Shown piece by piece: positions 10,421 through 18,670 of a stretch of 64,000 bases of DNA. Position 1 is the first letter of the stretch; the number at the start of each line of letters is the position of its first letter. The notes below the pieces were generated by a model that saw only the letters and a list, made by a program, of their open reading frames with translations, had not been told where the DNA came from and made no database searches. Location of the stretch: positions 7,998,001-8,062,000 of the forward strand of contig NZ_CP086322.1 of the NCBI RefSeq assembly GCF_023277745.1, given 5' to 3'. The position numbers and the translations under genes are program-made. Origin of the DNA: Streptomyces halobius (GTDB lineage Bacteria > Actinomycetota > Actinomycetes > Streptomycetales > Streptomycetaceae).

Positions 10421-10473
10421 GGGGACTTCCTGGGGACTTTTCGGGGACTTTCAAGCCTGTCCCGGGGACTTTT
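10421..10473 (+). repeat. Helically phased direct repeats GGGGACTT(T/C)(T/C)
   Basis: Four direct copies of GGGGACTT plus pyrimidines start at 10421, 10432, 10443 and 10464, with spacings of 11, 11 and 21 bp (one, one and two helical turns). This phasing is typical of arrays bound cooperatively on one DNA face, such as integrase arm-type or excisionase sites. They lie about 80 bp from the att-like core and differ in sequence from the repeats on its other side. Confidence 0.6.
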
Positions 10474-10501
10474 CGGGGCCTTCCCGCCGGGTAAGCAGGG
10501 A

Positions 10502-10546
10502 AGGCCCTGACAGCGCTGAAAGAAGCAAACGCGCTGGTCAGGGCCT
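10502..10546. terminator. Stem-loop terminator next to the serine-lyase gene tail
   Basis: AGGCCCTGACAGCGC and GCGCTGGTCAGGGCCT pair as a 15-bp stem with one bulged C and a 14-base A-rich loop, with TTTCC after the right arm. It lies 6 bp beyond the stop codon of the sdaA-like tail and looks like the natural terminator of that gene. Confidence 0.65.
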
Positions 10547-10552
10547 GTTTCC

Positions 10553-10614
10553 TCAGCACTCGATGATGTTCACCGCGAGCCCGCCCCGCGCCGTCTCCTT
10601 GTACTTGACGTTCA
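10553..10614 (-). other. 3' fragment of an L-serine ammonia-lyase gene, probable att core
   Basis: Read on the minus strand this segment encodes NVKYKETARGGLAVNIIEC followed by TGA, which matches my knowledge of the conserved C-terminus of bacterial L-serine dehydratase (SdaA). Nothing upstream in that frame belongs to SdaA: the fragment starts exactly at the excisionase stop codon. A short 3' gene end lying against xis/int genes is the classic sign of a site-specific element that targets and rebuilds the 3' end of a host gene. The complete sdaA is not in this window. Confidence 0.6.
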
Positions 10615-10785
10615 TGCGGCCTCTCGTTCGCGGCAGTTGTTCTCCATCCATCGATTTATCTCGCTCGGCAGGAATCGTAGCTGTTGCCCCACACGGAAGC
10701 TGGGGATGGCCTCCTTCTCGTGATTGTCGTAAACCCAGGAGACGGGCTTCCCGAGAAAGTCTGCCAGGGTCGGCACGGTCCACAT
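10612..10785 (-). CDS. xis: Excisionase-like small winged-helix protein
   Basis: A 57-residue protein, MWTVPTLADFLGKPVSWVYD and onward, ending CREREAA. It has the MerR/Xis-type helix-turn-helix pattern: TLADFLGKPVSWVY as the helix-turn-helix, AIPSFRVGQQLRFLPSEINRWM as wing and last helix. Such proteins bend DNA at attachment sites to favour excision by the adjacent tyrosine integrase. Its stop codon overlaps the start of the sdaA-like tail. The ATG at 10785 is the likely start; an in-frame upstream extension lacks coding character. Confidence 0.7.
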   Translation of the reverse strand: MWTVPTLADFLGKPVSWVYDNHEKEAIPSFRVGQQLRFLPSEINRWMENNCREREAA

Positions 10786-11004
10786 CGGTTGGTTCACAGC
10801 GATCCATTTCCGTAGGTAGGGAGTGCGACACGATAAGGACGCATTCCGGCCGTACCAAACGGCTCCGCAGACCACTGCCGGCACTCGCGGGTCGTCATGG
10901 TGACTCCTGGGGGGGCAACCCACCAGAGTTGTCCGCTGGCGCGTTGTGAGGAGCGGGCGTGTCCGGCCGCGGCGTGTCGGCGCACGCACGCCCGTCAACG
11001 CCGA

Positions 11005-11290
11005 AACTCAGCACCGATTCAGCACAACGCCCCCGACCGGACCGGAATGGACGGCAGCGGAAGTCAGCACGAACTCAGCACGGCCCAGCTTGTGCTCGTT
11101 CGGAGCGAACCAGCGCAAGCCGTTGACCTGCACGTTTGCCACCCCGTCCCGCGTCTGCTAATGCCCCGCATCCCAGTTCGAGAACATCTGGCTGCGGACG
11201 AAGCGCTACGATGAAAAAGGCCAGGTCACGAGCGGTACGGGAGGCGTCTGCTACCTCTACTTCCCGGCTAAGCCAGCACCAACTCAGCAC
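11005..11290 (+). repeat. Three pairs of 11-bp-spaced AACTCAGCAC repeats
   Basis: Ten-base motifs of consensus AANTCAGCAC occur as tandem pairs exactly 11 bp apart: 11005/11016, 11061/11072 and 11270/11281. The last pair overlaps the final codons of the integrase gene. Position between int and the att-like core, and the strict one-turn spacing, fit arm-type binding sites for the integrase. Binding itself is inferred. Confidence 0.6.
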
Positions 11291-12428
11291 CGCGCACTCG
11301 CGGAGCTGGGAATCCGCTGAGCATGTGTACCCCGAAGGTGGCCTCGATGACCTGACGGCAGCGGTCACTGCCGTCGAGGGTGAGATGGCCGTACCGGTCC
11401 ACCGTGATCTTGATCGAGCTGTGGCCCATCCACCGCGACACCTCGTGGATGGGCACACCGTTGCTCAGGGTCACGGTGGCCCATTTGTGCCGGAGGTCGT
11501 GCGGGTTGTAGTCGGGAAGGCCGAGGCGTTTCAGTGCCCGGTCCCAGGACTTACGGAAAAGATCCCGGTAGGTCATGCCTCCAGCCTGATTCCGAATGGG
11601 CAGCCTTTCGGCAATCGGCTCCAGGGCGGCGGGCGCCGGTATATCGCGCCATTCGCCCTCTTTTCGATGCTTCAAGGGAGCGTAGAGGGCAACGTACTTG
11701 CCTGAGGAATTCTTGATACGCACAACCTGCCGCCGGCAACGCAACGTGCCGTCGACGATGTCCTCTGGAAAGACTCCCAGCGACTCGCCGATACGCAATC
11801 CACAGCACGCCATGAGCCACACAGCAGGCTCCAGGCGTGGTCCAATCTCTTTGGCCAAGGCTGAAATCTCGTCGAAGCTGGGAAGCGTCCTCTCATCCAC
11901 TTGCATGACGGGGTTGGCAGGCTTCTCAGCCTGCTTGACCGGATTCTCGCGGATCCTCTTGTGACGAGCCGCGTGAGAGAACATCCCCGACAGAGCAATG
12001 CGACGGGAATCTATCGTGTTGGGCATCGCGCCCTGCCGACGCCAGAGCGCGTACAGCTCCTCCACGTCGGCCGCAGTGACCTGGGAGATGGCCTTCTTAC
12101 CCAGCCGGGGGAGGACGTGAAGACGCATGATGCGCTCGTAGGACTCCTCCGTGCCGGCCGCCATGGGCTTCAGAGCGAGCCAGTCGGCCGCATAGCGCCG
12201 CACCGACACCTTGCCGGCAGAAGGATCGACGTAGCTGTTCTCCCGTTTGTCGTTCTCCATCTTGGTGGCGAAATCCACCGCGTCCTTCTTGCGGTCGAAC
12301 GACTTCTCACGCTGCCGAGCGCTACGCCCACCGGGCTCCCGGTACCGAACGAGCCATCGCTTGCCGGGCGCACCAACGCCTTTGTCTACTACCGTCGCCA
12401 AATCCGTGCCAATCCGTCCGAGCGTCAC
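11268..12428 (-). CDS. int: Tyrosine-recombinase integrase
   Basis: A 386-residue phage/ICE-type integrase. The N-terminal part (KRWLVRYREPGGRSARQREK) is an arm-binding AP2-like domain and is followed by a SAM-like core-binding domain. The catalytic domain shows the first Arg in LMACCGLRIGESLG, then HDLRHKWAT (His-x-x-Arg), RWMGHSS (His) and the nucleophile Tyr in ITVDRYGHL, so it looks catalytically complete. Start is GTG at 12428 with GGGAAG about 9 bases upstream. It lies upstream of xis on the same strand, with phased repeats between them, and was presumably responsible for insertion of the element carrying it. Confidence 0.88.
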   Translation of the reverse strand: MTLGRIGTDLATVVDKGVGAPGKRWLVRYREPGGRSARQREKSFDRKKDAVDFATKMENDKRENSYVDPSAGKVSVRRYAADWLALKPMAAGTEESYERIMRLHVLPRLGKKAISQVTAADVEELYALWRRQGAMPNTIDSRRIALSGMFSHAARHKRIRENPVKQAEKPANPVMQVDERTLPSFDEISALAKEIGPRLEPAVWLMACCGLRIGESLGVFPEDIVDGTLRCRRQVVRIKNSSGKYVALYAPLKHRKEGEWRDIPAPAALEPIAERLPIRNQAGGMTYRDLFRKSWDRALKRLGLPDYNPHDLRHKWATVTLSNGVPIHEVSRWMGHSSIKITVDRYGHLTLDGSDRCRQVIEATFGVHMLSGFPAPRVRGAELVLA

Positions 12429-12834
12429 CGACGAGTCTTCCCGCCAGGGTGTGTAGTTGTAGCTCGGAATTCCGGCCGCGCCAAATGTGGGCTCGGGTTG
12501 ATGATTTGGCTACGCGGCAACTTGAATGCCCTCGCTGGGCATCGCTCCATGCTCCGAAGGTTGCGCCGGGTCTTCCATCACCCCGTCGCAGAGCACGGCG
12601 CCGGTTTCAGGTATCTTTCCGACGGACTCGACCTTCAGTCTCCTGGGAATTAGGGTTCAGGCAATTCAGCTTTCACCGTGTCACGCGGGTCCCTCGATAC
12701 CCCGTCTCCGATACCTGAGCCCGGTCACCGATTTCCTGGCATTCTCTGGTCCCTTCTCCGTTTCCGGATGAGGTAAGCCATCAGACCCAAGAATCTCCCT
12801 CCAAATTCTTCCCGACTGAATCGGGGATACGACA
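12429..12834. other. Non-coding 3'-flank of group II intron A and int upstream region
   Basis: About 400 bp with noticeably lower G+C than the surroundings and no credible frame. Read on the minus strand it has many purine runs and GTGAAAG-type motifs reminiscent of structured RNA, for example around 12600-12760. I could not assign it to a known RNA. A short CCCGA/TCGGG hairpin lies just 3' of the intron junction (about 12810-12830). Confidence 0.35.
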
Positions 12835-12897
12835 GTGAGGTCGACCCGGAGCGCGGTGCTGGCCTCGCGGCCAGCCCGTTTCTCCGGGTCGCCTCCC

Positions 12898-12933
12898 GAA
12901 CCCGGCGTGCACCGCTAAGCGCACCGGGCTCTC
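12898..12933 (-). ncRNA. Domain V of group II intron A
   Basis: The 36-base catalytic hairpin has complementary arms GAGAGCCCGGTGCG and the matching C-rich strand ending GCCGGGTTC. It lies 27 bp downstream of the maturase stop, the usual position for domain V. Confidence 0.75.
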
Positions 12934-12960
12934 CACAAGTCCCGTGGGTTTGTGTTCACC

Positions 12961-14379
12961 TCATGCTGTGCTCGGCCACGGTGTCGGGATGCGTGTTCCC
13001 CGGTAGTAGTAGCGCTTGGCGCTTACCCTTGCCGGGTCGAACAACTCCACTCCATCCGCGGCGGGCCAGATGCCGTAGCGTCGGCGTAGTACCTTCCAAG
13101 GAACACGCCTGTGCTTGCGCTCCTGCCATCTGACGATCTCCTTCCAGAGATAGGCCCTCAGATAGCTGAATGTCGCATTCGAGCATCCGTACTTGAAGTA
13201 CGCGGTCCATCCCCGCAGCATCCGATTGAGCTGATGCAGCAGGTCTTCGAGCGGCAGGTTCGTGCTCCGCCGGCAGATCGTCTTCACCTTGGCCATGACG
13301 GCCACCAGGGCCTTCTTGGCCGGATAGACGTAGACGTACTGCTTGCCGGTGCCTCGTTTCCGGTGGCGCTGGATGCGCCAGCCGAGGAAATCAAGACCCT
13401 CGTCGACGTGGGTGATCAGAGTCTTCTCCGGAGAGAGGCGCAGGCCCATCGTGGACAAGACCCCTGCGAGCTCTTCCCGCAGGGCTTCGGCGTGCGCCTC
13501 GGTGCCCGAAACGAGCAAGCACCAGTCGTCTGCATACCGCACAAGGCGGTAGTTCGGCAGACCTTGTCGGCGTCGCTTGGCCCTTCCATACGGGCTGGCT
13601 CCGGGCCCACCTGGCCCTTGGGCGACATGGTCGTCCAAGACCGAGAGAGCCACGTTGCTCAGCAACGGGGAGAGAATCGATCCCTGCGGAGTTCCGGCAT
13701 CGGTATCCACCAGCGTGCCGTCCTCATCGAGGATGCCCGCCTTCAGAAACGCCTTCACCAGAGCCAGGATGCGTTTGTCTCCGATACGTTCCCGCACCCG
13801 GTCCATAAGGGCAGAGTGTGAGATTTCGTCGAAGCAGGCTTTGATGTCACCCTCAACAACCCACTCGTATGAGCGGGATGCGAAATGGTGCACCTCGGCC
13901 ACTGCATCGTGAGCCCGGCGGTTCGGACGGAACCCGTAGGAGCACGGGCGAAAATCCGTCTCGAAAATTGGCTCCAACACCAGTTTCAAGGACGCCTGGG
14001 CCACCCGGTCACGGATGGTCGCGATCCCCAGATAGCGGACCTTGCCGCCAGCCTTGGGAATCGCGCGTCGTCGCGCCGGAAGGGGACGGAAGGTGCGGGC
14101 CTTGAGATCTTCCCGCAGTTCCTTCAGAAACCCCTCCAGCCCACGCTCGGACTCAATGTAGTAGGCGGTTTCCCCGTCTACCCCTGCCGTGCGCGTGCCC
14201 TTGTTGTTCCGCACCCGATCCCAGGAAACCAGCAGAAAGCCTGGGTCGGCAACGAGGTTGTGCAGATCATCGAACCTGCGATGAGGGTCGTCATTGGCCC
14301 AACGGTGCAGCTTGGTCTGGATCTCCAGTACCCGGCGTTCCGCCTTGAGTAAGGCGTATTCCAGTTCGTCGGTATTCAC
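12961..14379 (-). CDS. Group II intron A maturase/reverse transcriptase (no endonuclease domain)
   Basis: A 472-residue protein from a GTG at 14379 with GGGAGG 6 bases upstream; a TTG one codon earlier is less likely. Reverse-transcriptase blocks are in order: RPLPARRRAIPKAGGKVRYL, CSYGFRPNRRAHDAV, GDIKACFDEISH, GTPQGSILSPLLSNVAL and the catalytic YADDWCLLVSG near residue 288. The X/maturase region contains LLHQLNRMLRGWTAYFKYG. It ends soon after RGTRIPTPWPS without an HNH endonuclease domain, so it would need another priming route. The protein splices and mobilises its host intron. Intron B lies immediately upstream of its ribosome site. Confidence 0.9.
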   Translation of the reverse strand: MNTDELEYALLKAERRVLEIQTKLHRWANDDPHRRFDDLHNLVADPGFLLVSWDRVRNNKGTRTAGVDGETAYYIESERGLEGFLKELREDLKARTFRPLPARRRAIPKAGGKVRYLGIATIRDRVAQASLKLVLEPIFETDFRPCSYGFRPNRRAHDAVAEVHHFASRSYEWVVEGDIKACFDEISHSALMDRVRERIGDKRILALVKAFLKAGILDEDGTLVDTDAGTPQGSILSPLLSNVALSVLDDHVAQGPGGPGASPYGRAKRRRQGLPNYRLVRYADDWCLLVSGTEAHAEALREELAGVLSTMGLRLSPEKTLITHVDEGLDFLGWRIQRHRKRGTGKQYVYVYPAKKALVAVMAKVKTICRRSTNLPLEDLLHQLNRMLRGWTAYFKYGCSNATFSYLRAYLWKEIVRWQERKHRRVPWKVLRRRYGIWPAADGVELFDPARVSAKRYYYRGTRIPTPWPSTA

Positions 14380-14486
14380 CAACGTCCTCCCGGCATTCCA
14401 GTGTCCGTACTGCTGACTTGCTGGCCCCGTGAAGTAGGCCGCCGGCGAGGTGCCCCAGCGGGGTCCTTTTCCGACGGCCCCTTCCC

Positions 14487-14523
14487 GAACCGGGCATGCG
14501 ACTTATCACCGCACCCGGCTCTC
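14487..14523 (-). ncRNA. Domain V of group II intron B
   Basis: A 37-base hairpin with arms GAGAGCCGGGTGCGG and GTCGCATGCCCGGTTC. The stop codon of the intron-encoded protein (TGA at 14508-14506) lies inside its 5' arm, so the coding region overlaps the ribozyme core. Confidence 0.75.
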
Positions 14524-15035
14524 CAGTGCCCAATTCCGCGAGCCCTGCCGGTCGGTGCGTCCATTGTGGATTTCACCGTGGCAGTCGCGGCAGACTACGA
14601 GGGTCTTGCGGCGACGTGATGCCATCCGCTGTGCCCACTCAGGCTGTTCAGCCTGATCCCGGGTAGGGAGATCTTCCAAACGTCGAATGTGATGCACTTC
14701 GACGTCTGTATGCGCTCGGCAGAGCTCGCAGCGACTGGACATGAGCCGGTCGATGAGCTCCGCTGGTCGCTGTCTCCATACAGCCGGGAGTTCGTCTCTG
14801 AGGATTACCCTCGTGGTCCTGCGCGCCAGAGGTACCCCGCCCCAACGGGCGACCAGCGGTCTCTTTCCGGCACGTTCGACTGTGACCTGTAGCCCTCTGC
14901 GAGGACCTCCAGGAGTTTGCCAAGTCGCCCGGAAACGGTTCCAGATCTTATTGACGCTGAGCTTGTTCTTGTGCCCCAGCGTCTTGAACCGCCCCGGGTG
15001 ATGTGGAGGCTCGATTCCATGTAAGGATCAGAGTC

Positions 15036-15362
15036 ATGGCACGTCCCTCCTCCTACCCGCCCGAGCTCCGCAAGCGTGCGGTGCGCATGGTCGCGGAGAT
15101 CCGCGGTGACTACCCGACCGAGACCGCCGCGATGAACGCGGTGATGCAGAAGCTGGGCATCGGCTCACGCGAGACGCTGCGCAAATGGGTCAAGCAGGAC
15201 GAGATCGACTCGGGCAGGCAGCCAGGGACGACCACCGAGGAGGCCGCACAGATCAAGGCCCTGAAGAAGGAGATCGCCGAGCTGAAGCGGGCGAACGAGA
15301 TCCTCAAGGCCGCGTCGACTTTCTTCGCGGCCGAGCTCGACCGGCCACACACACGCTCGTAG
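15036..15362 (+). CDS. IS3-family OrfA (transposase helix-turn-helix subunit)
   Basis: 108 residues from MARPSSYPPELRKRAVRMVA. It has an N-terminal helix-turn-helix (ETLRKWVKQDEIDSG) and a C-terminal leucine-zipper-like coil (IKALKKEIAELKRANEILK), the standard OrfA layout. It binds the element ends and dimerises. The end overlaps orfB, which lies in another frame, so the active transposase is expected to be an OrfAB frameshift fusion. Confidence 0.9.
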   Translation: MARPSSYPPELRKRAVRMVAEIRGDYPTETAAMNAVMQKLGIGSRETLRKWVKQDEIDSGRQPGTTTEEAAQIKALKKEIAELKRANEILKAASTFFAAELDRPHTRS

Positions 15363-16288
15363 CGTTCGTCGACGAGCACCGGGACCGCTTCGGCGGCGTC
15401 GAGCCGATCTGCACCGTGCTGTCCGCGCACGGTGTCAGCATCGCCCCCTCCACCTACTACGCGGCGAAGAAGCGTCAGGAGAAGCCCTCCGCCCGCGCGG
15501 TGCGCGACGAGGTGACAAAGGAGCTGATCACCGAGGCCTACGAGGCCAACTACCGTGTCTATGGTGCCCGGAAGGTCTGGCGGCAACTGCACCGCCAGGG
15601 CCACGCGGTGGCCCGCTGCACCGTCGAGCGGCTGATGCGCGAGCTGGGCATCGCCGGCGCCGTCCGCGGCAAGAAGGTCATCACCACCATCCCGGAGCCG
15701 ACGGCCGCGCGGGCGCCGGACCTGCTCGACCGCGACTTCGTCGCGAAGGCCCCGAACCGCACCTGGGTCGCGGACTTCACCCACGTGGCCGCCTGGAGTG
15801 GCACCGTCTACGTCGCCTTCGTCGTGGACACCTTCTCCCGCCGCATCGTCGGCTGGGCCGCAGCCACCACCAAACACACCCAACTCGTCCTGGACGCACT
15901 GGAGATGGCACTGTGGCAGCGCGACCGCGACGGCCACCGACCCGGCGCAGGAGAGCTGATACACCACTCCGACGCGGGCTCGCAGTACACATCGTTCACG
16001 CTCGCCGAGCACCTGGACGCGGCCGGCATCGCAGCCTCGATCGGCTCAGTCGGGGACGCGTATGACAACGCGCTCATGGAGTCCACGATCGGCCTGTTCA
16101 AGACCGAGGTGATCAAGCCCCGGCGGCCGTGGAAGACGCTGTCGCAGGTCGAGCTGGCCACCGCCGAGTGGGTCGACTGGTACAACCACAGCCGCCTCCA
16201 CGGTGAGCTCGGCCACATCCCGCCCGCCGAATACGAAGCCAGCCACTACCAAGCAACCACGAAACCCCAGGTCACAACCACCATCTGA
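15341..16288 (+). CDS. IS3-family OrfB (DDE transposase catalytic subunit)
   Basis: About 315 residues with an HTH_21-type region (RVYGARKVWRQLHRQGH) and an integrase core holding the DDE triad: Asp in WVADFTHVAAW, Asp in HHSDAGSQYTS, Glu in NALMESTIGLFKTE. It ends a few bases inside the right inverted repeat. There is no clear independent start codon; the coordinate marks the frame overlap with orfA and expression is probably by ribosomal frameshifting. Confidence 0.88.
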   Translation, partial: PATHTLVAFVDEHRDRFGGVEPICTVLSAHGVSIAPSTYYAAKKRQEKPSARAVRDEVTKELITEAYEANYRVYGARKVWRQLHRQGHAVARCTVERLMRELGIAGAVRGKKVITTIPEPTAARAPDLLDRDFVAKAPNRTWVADFTHVAAWSGTVYVAFVVDTFSRRIVGWAAATTKHTQLVLDALEMALWQRDRDGHRPGAGELIHHSDAGSQYTSFTLAEHLDAAGIAASIGSVGDAYDNALMESTIGLFKTEVIKPRRPWKTLSQVELATAEWVDWYNHSRLHGELGHIPPAEYEASHYQATTKPQVTTTI

Positions 16289-18670
16289 GCTCTCTACCGA
16301 ACCCGGGGCGGTTCATCTTGCCCAGAGACCGTTCCATGACGTACCTCAGCGAGCCGAGGCGGTGCCGGTTGTAGGCCAGCTGGTAATACTCTGCGATTCC
16401 CCGGAACTCCGCCTGGTACCGCGCCACGATCTGAAAGTTCGAGTCGTGGACACGTTCCAGTTTGGCGGCCGGTTTGCCGCGTCGCATGTAGGGCTTGCGC
16501 TTGGCGCGCACGACATCCATTGGCACCTTCAAGCCGATCTGTCCGTTGATGGACCTATGGCCGTGTCGGTTGCGTTTGGCGTCGTTGTGGTGGACCACGA
16601 TCTCGTAGCCGAGGAAACGAGCGGCTCGTGTCCGCCCATGGGTGATCAAGGTCTTCCGATCAGAGAGTTCCAGCTTCAAATGATTCCGCAGGAATCTCCC
16701 GATCAGTCCCTTGATGTTCTCGGCTTCCTGCCTCGTCCCGGAGAATCCGAGCAGCCAATCGTCCGCATAGCGGACGTAGTGCAGCCGCCGGAAACCTGAA
16801 TCGTTTGGGTCACGCGAGGGAAGTCGTTGCAGCTGATGGCGCAACTGCCGTGCTTCCTCCCGCCGTCCGCGCTTCTCCAGTTTCCAAGCTGCCTTGTGTA
16901 TCCGCATGTACGGCAGATACGGCTTGCGTCGGGCGCCCCGGTTGAAGACAGGCAAGAGCGTTGTCTCGACGTACTTGTCCAAGCGGTCCAGGTAGATGTT
17001 GGAGAGCAGTGGGCTCAGAACACCCCCTTGTGGCGCACCACTCAGTGTTTCGTGATAGCGCCATTCCTCCAAGTATCCAGCCTGGAATAGCCCGTCGATC
17101 AACCGTAGAAAACGGTTGTCGTGAATGTCTTCGGCTAAGATGGAGCGCAGTACCCCATGATCCAGCCGGTCGAAACACTGGGAGATGTCTCCCTCGACGA
17201 ACCACGTTACCCCGCCCCACGACTCGGAAACTTCCGCGAGTGCTGTGTGACAGCCCTTCCCTGGCCTGAAACCATGGGACCGATCGGAGAACTGCGGCTC
17301 GTAATACGCCTCCAGCAGAGAGCGGATCACTTCTTGCAGCAGCTTGTCCGACCACGAAGGCAGACCCAGAGGCCGGCGCTTCCCTGGTGTTCCTTTCTTC
17401 TCGATGTATACGCGCCGAACCGGGGTCCACCGATACCGCTCATGTCGCAAAGCATCGATGATCGTCTGAATTTTCTTCAGACTCATACCATCCACGGTCT
17501 CTTGGTTAGAACCGGGTGTCATAGAGCCATCGTTGCGGTAGATCTTGCCGTAGGCCCGCAAATACAACTCCGGGTTGAACAGGTGCCGGTACAGTCTCTC
17601 CAGTGGAAATCCTCTCTTGCCGCGTTCGTGGATGATCTCCATCAGGGCTTCGGCTCTCTGCATTACGCGTACCTTGCCTCTCCGGATATCGTGGACACCT
17701 GTGCCACTTGGCCCTGTAAGCGGCTCTCCCGCTCTCCTCGGTGGGGCGTTACTCCCACGACTACTATTGACACTCCGTCACCATAGGGCTCGCGCCCCTT
17801 AGGTGATCCCGAATTCCTCTTGCATTGGACGTATCGAGCGTGACGTAGGCGGCCTGTCCGTTCCCTTGAGTGAGCTCGTTGCTCACCGTCCACCAGCCGG
17901 AAGGGTTGGGGCGAAGCAAAGGGGATTCGCCTGATGCTGATGACTCCGCTCCGGGCGTTGTATGTCGGAGGATGCACATTTCCATCCCTGGGAACTTGGC
18001 TTCAAACAGTTTGGTCTTCGCCATATCACACGGACTTTGCGCGGCAGCGCCATAAACGCCTTCACAACGCTCCACGCTTTCCCGCCATGCTGTTGTCCCC
18101 TCGCGCTTTCGCGTCCAGGTAAGGCGGGTAGTCCAGAGGCTTCTCCTTCCGAACCTCTACTCTCTGCGAGAGTGATCCAACGCCGAGTTAGACGGCGCAA
18201 CTTCGCCATGTGCGGACCTCTCGTCCGCTCCGACTACTACGGGGCCTCCGCCCCATCCCGCACCTTCGACGGACGACGCATCTATCCCACAGCTCCGAAT
18301 GGCTTTCGGATCGCGGGAGCGATGCGGGATGGTTCCCGTGTTCACGGTGAATCGATCGATCAGTCCGGCATCCAGCTTTGCCCCGGCAGCATCGCCACGG
18401 TTACGCCGCAGGCTTTCGCCGTGGCCTCCCCACCGACACGCCAAGTCAGCTACGGAGTCATCCTGCCAAATCGGCAGACTGTGCACTGCAACCCGGCCCA
18501 TATCCACCAGATTTGAGCCGGTGCCACGCTTACGGAGCTTTACCACTGATTCCTCTCGTATGCCCTCTGATCTCGCTCGCCGGACCCGGCCCGTCTGGCA
18601 GTTCCGAGCCGTCCCGGCTTTGTCAGCGCTGCTTCCCGCCCTTCCCGGCGTCTCCCGGGTCGGACTGCGC

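Larger units (their letters stand above)
14985..16315 (+). mobile_element. Complete IS3-family insertion sequence
   Basis: A 1,331-bp element bounded by perfect 15-bp inverted repeats: TGAACCGCCCCGGGT at 14985-14999 and its complement at 16301-16315. It is flanked by a 3-bp direct duplication TCT (14982-14984 and 16316-16318). It carries overlapping orfA and orfB. All parts look intact, so this is the youngest insertion in the nest. Confidence 0.92.
14506..17663 (-). pseudogene. Group II intron B maturase with HNH endonuclease domain, split by IS3 element
   Basis: The 5' part (17663-16316) starts MQRAEALMEIIHERGKRG and has RT blocks HGFRPGKGCHTAL, GDISQCFDRLDH, GAPQGGVLSPLLSNIYL and YADDWLLGFSG. 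The X-domain is cut after MERSLGK. The rest (14984-14506) continues TLGHKNKLSVNKIWNRF and ends with an En/HNH domain: CELCRAHTDVEVHHI and VVCRDCHGEIH. Removing 14985-16315 and one copy of the TCT duplication joins the parts in frame as a 607-residue protein, the normal length of a full LtrA-type protein. The gene is thus intact except for the insertion. Confidence 0.88.
14429..18030 (-). mobile_element. Group II intron B, nested inside intron A and carrying an IS3 element
   Basis: Domain V is at 14487-14523 (GAGAGCCGGGTGCGG and GCATGCCCGGTTC arms); domain VI follows and the intron ends in CTACTTCAC at 14429. The maturase frame starts at 17663. Just upstream are the intron RNA motifs ATAGTAGTCG (17757-17768) and GGATCACCTAAGGGGCG. 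The 5' end is unresolved between about 17900 and 18230; a GTGTG at about 18030-18026 fits the GUGYG rule but leaves a short domain I. The host sequence is intron A, just before its ORF. Confidence 0.65.

Noticed and set aside
10553-10858. 101-codon minus-strand gene containing the sdaA-like tail
   Set aside because: Only the last 20 codons resemble a known protein; the upstream part is out of frame with and overlaps the xis gene, which has the better fold pattern.
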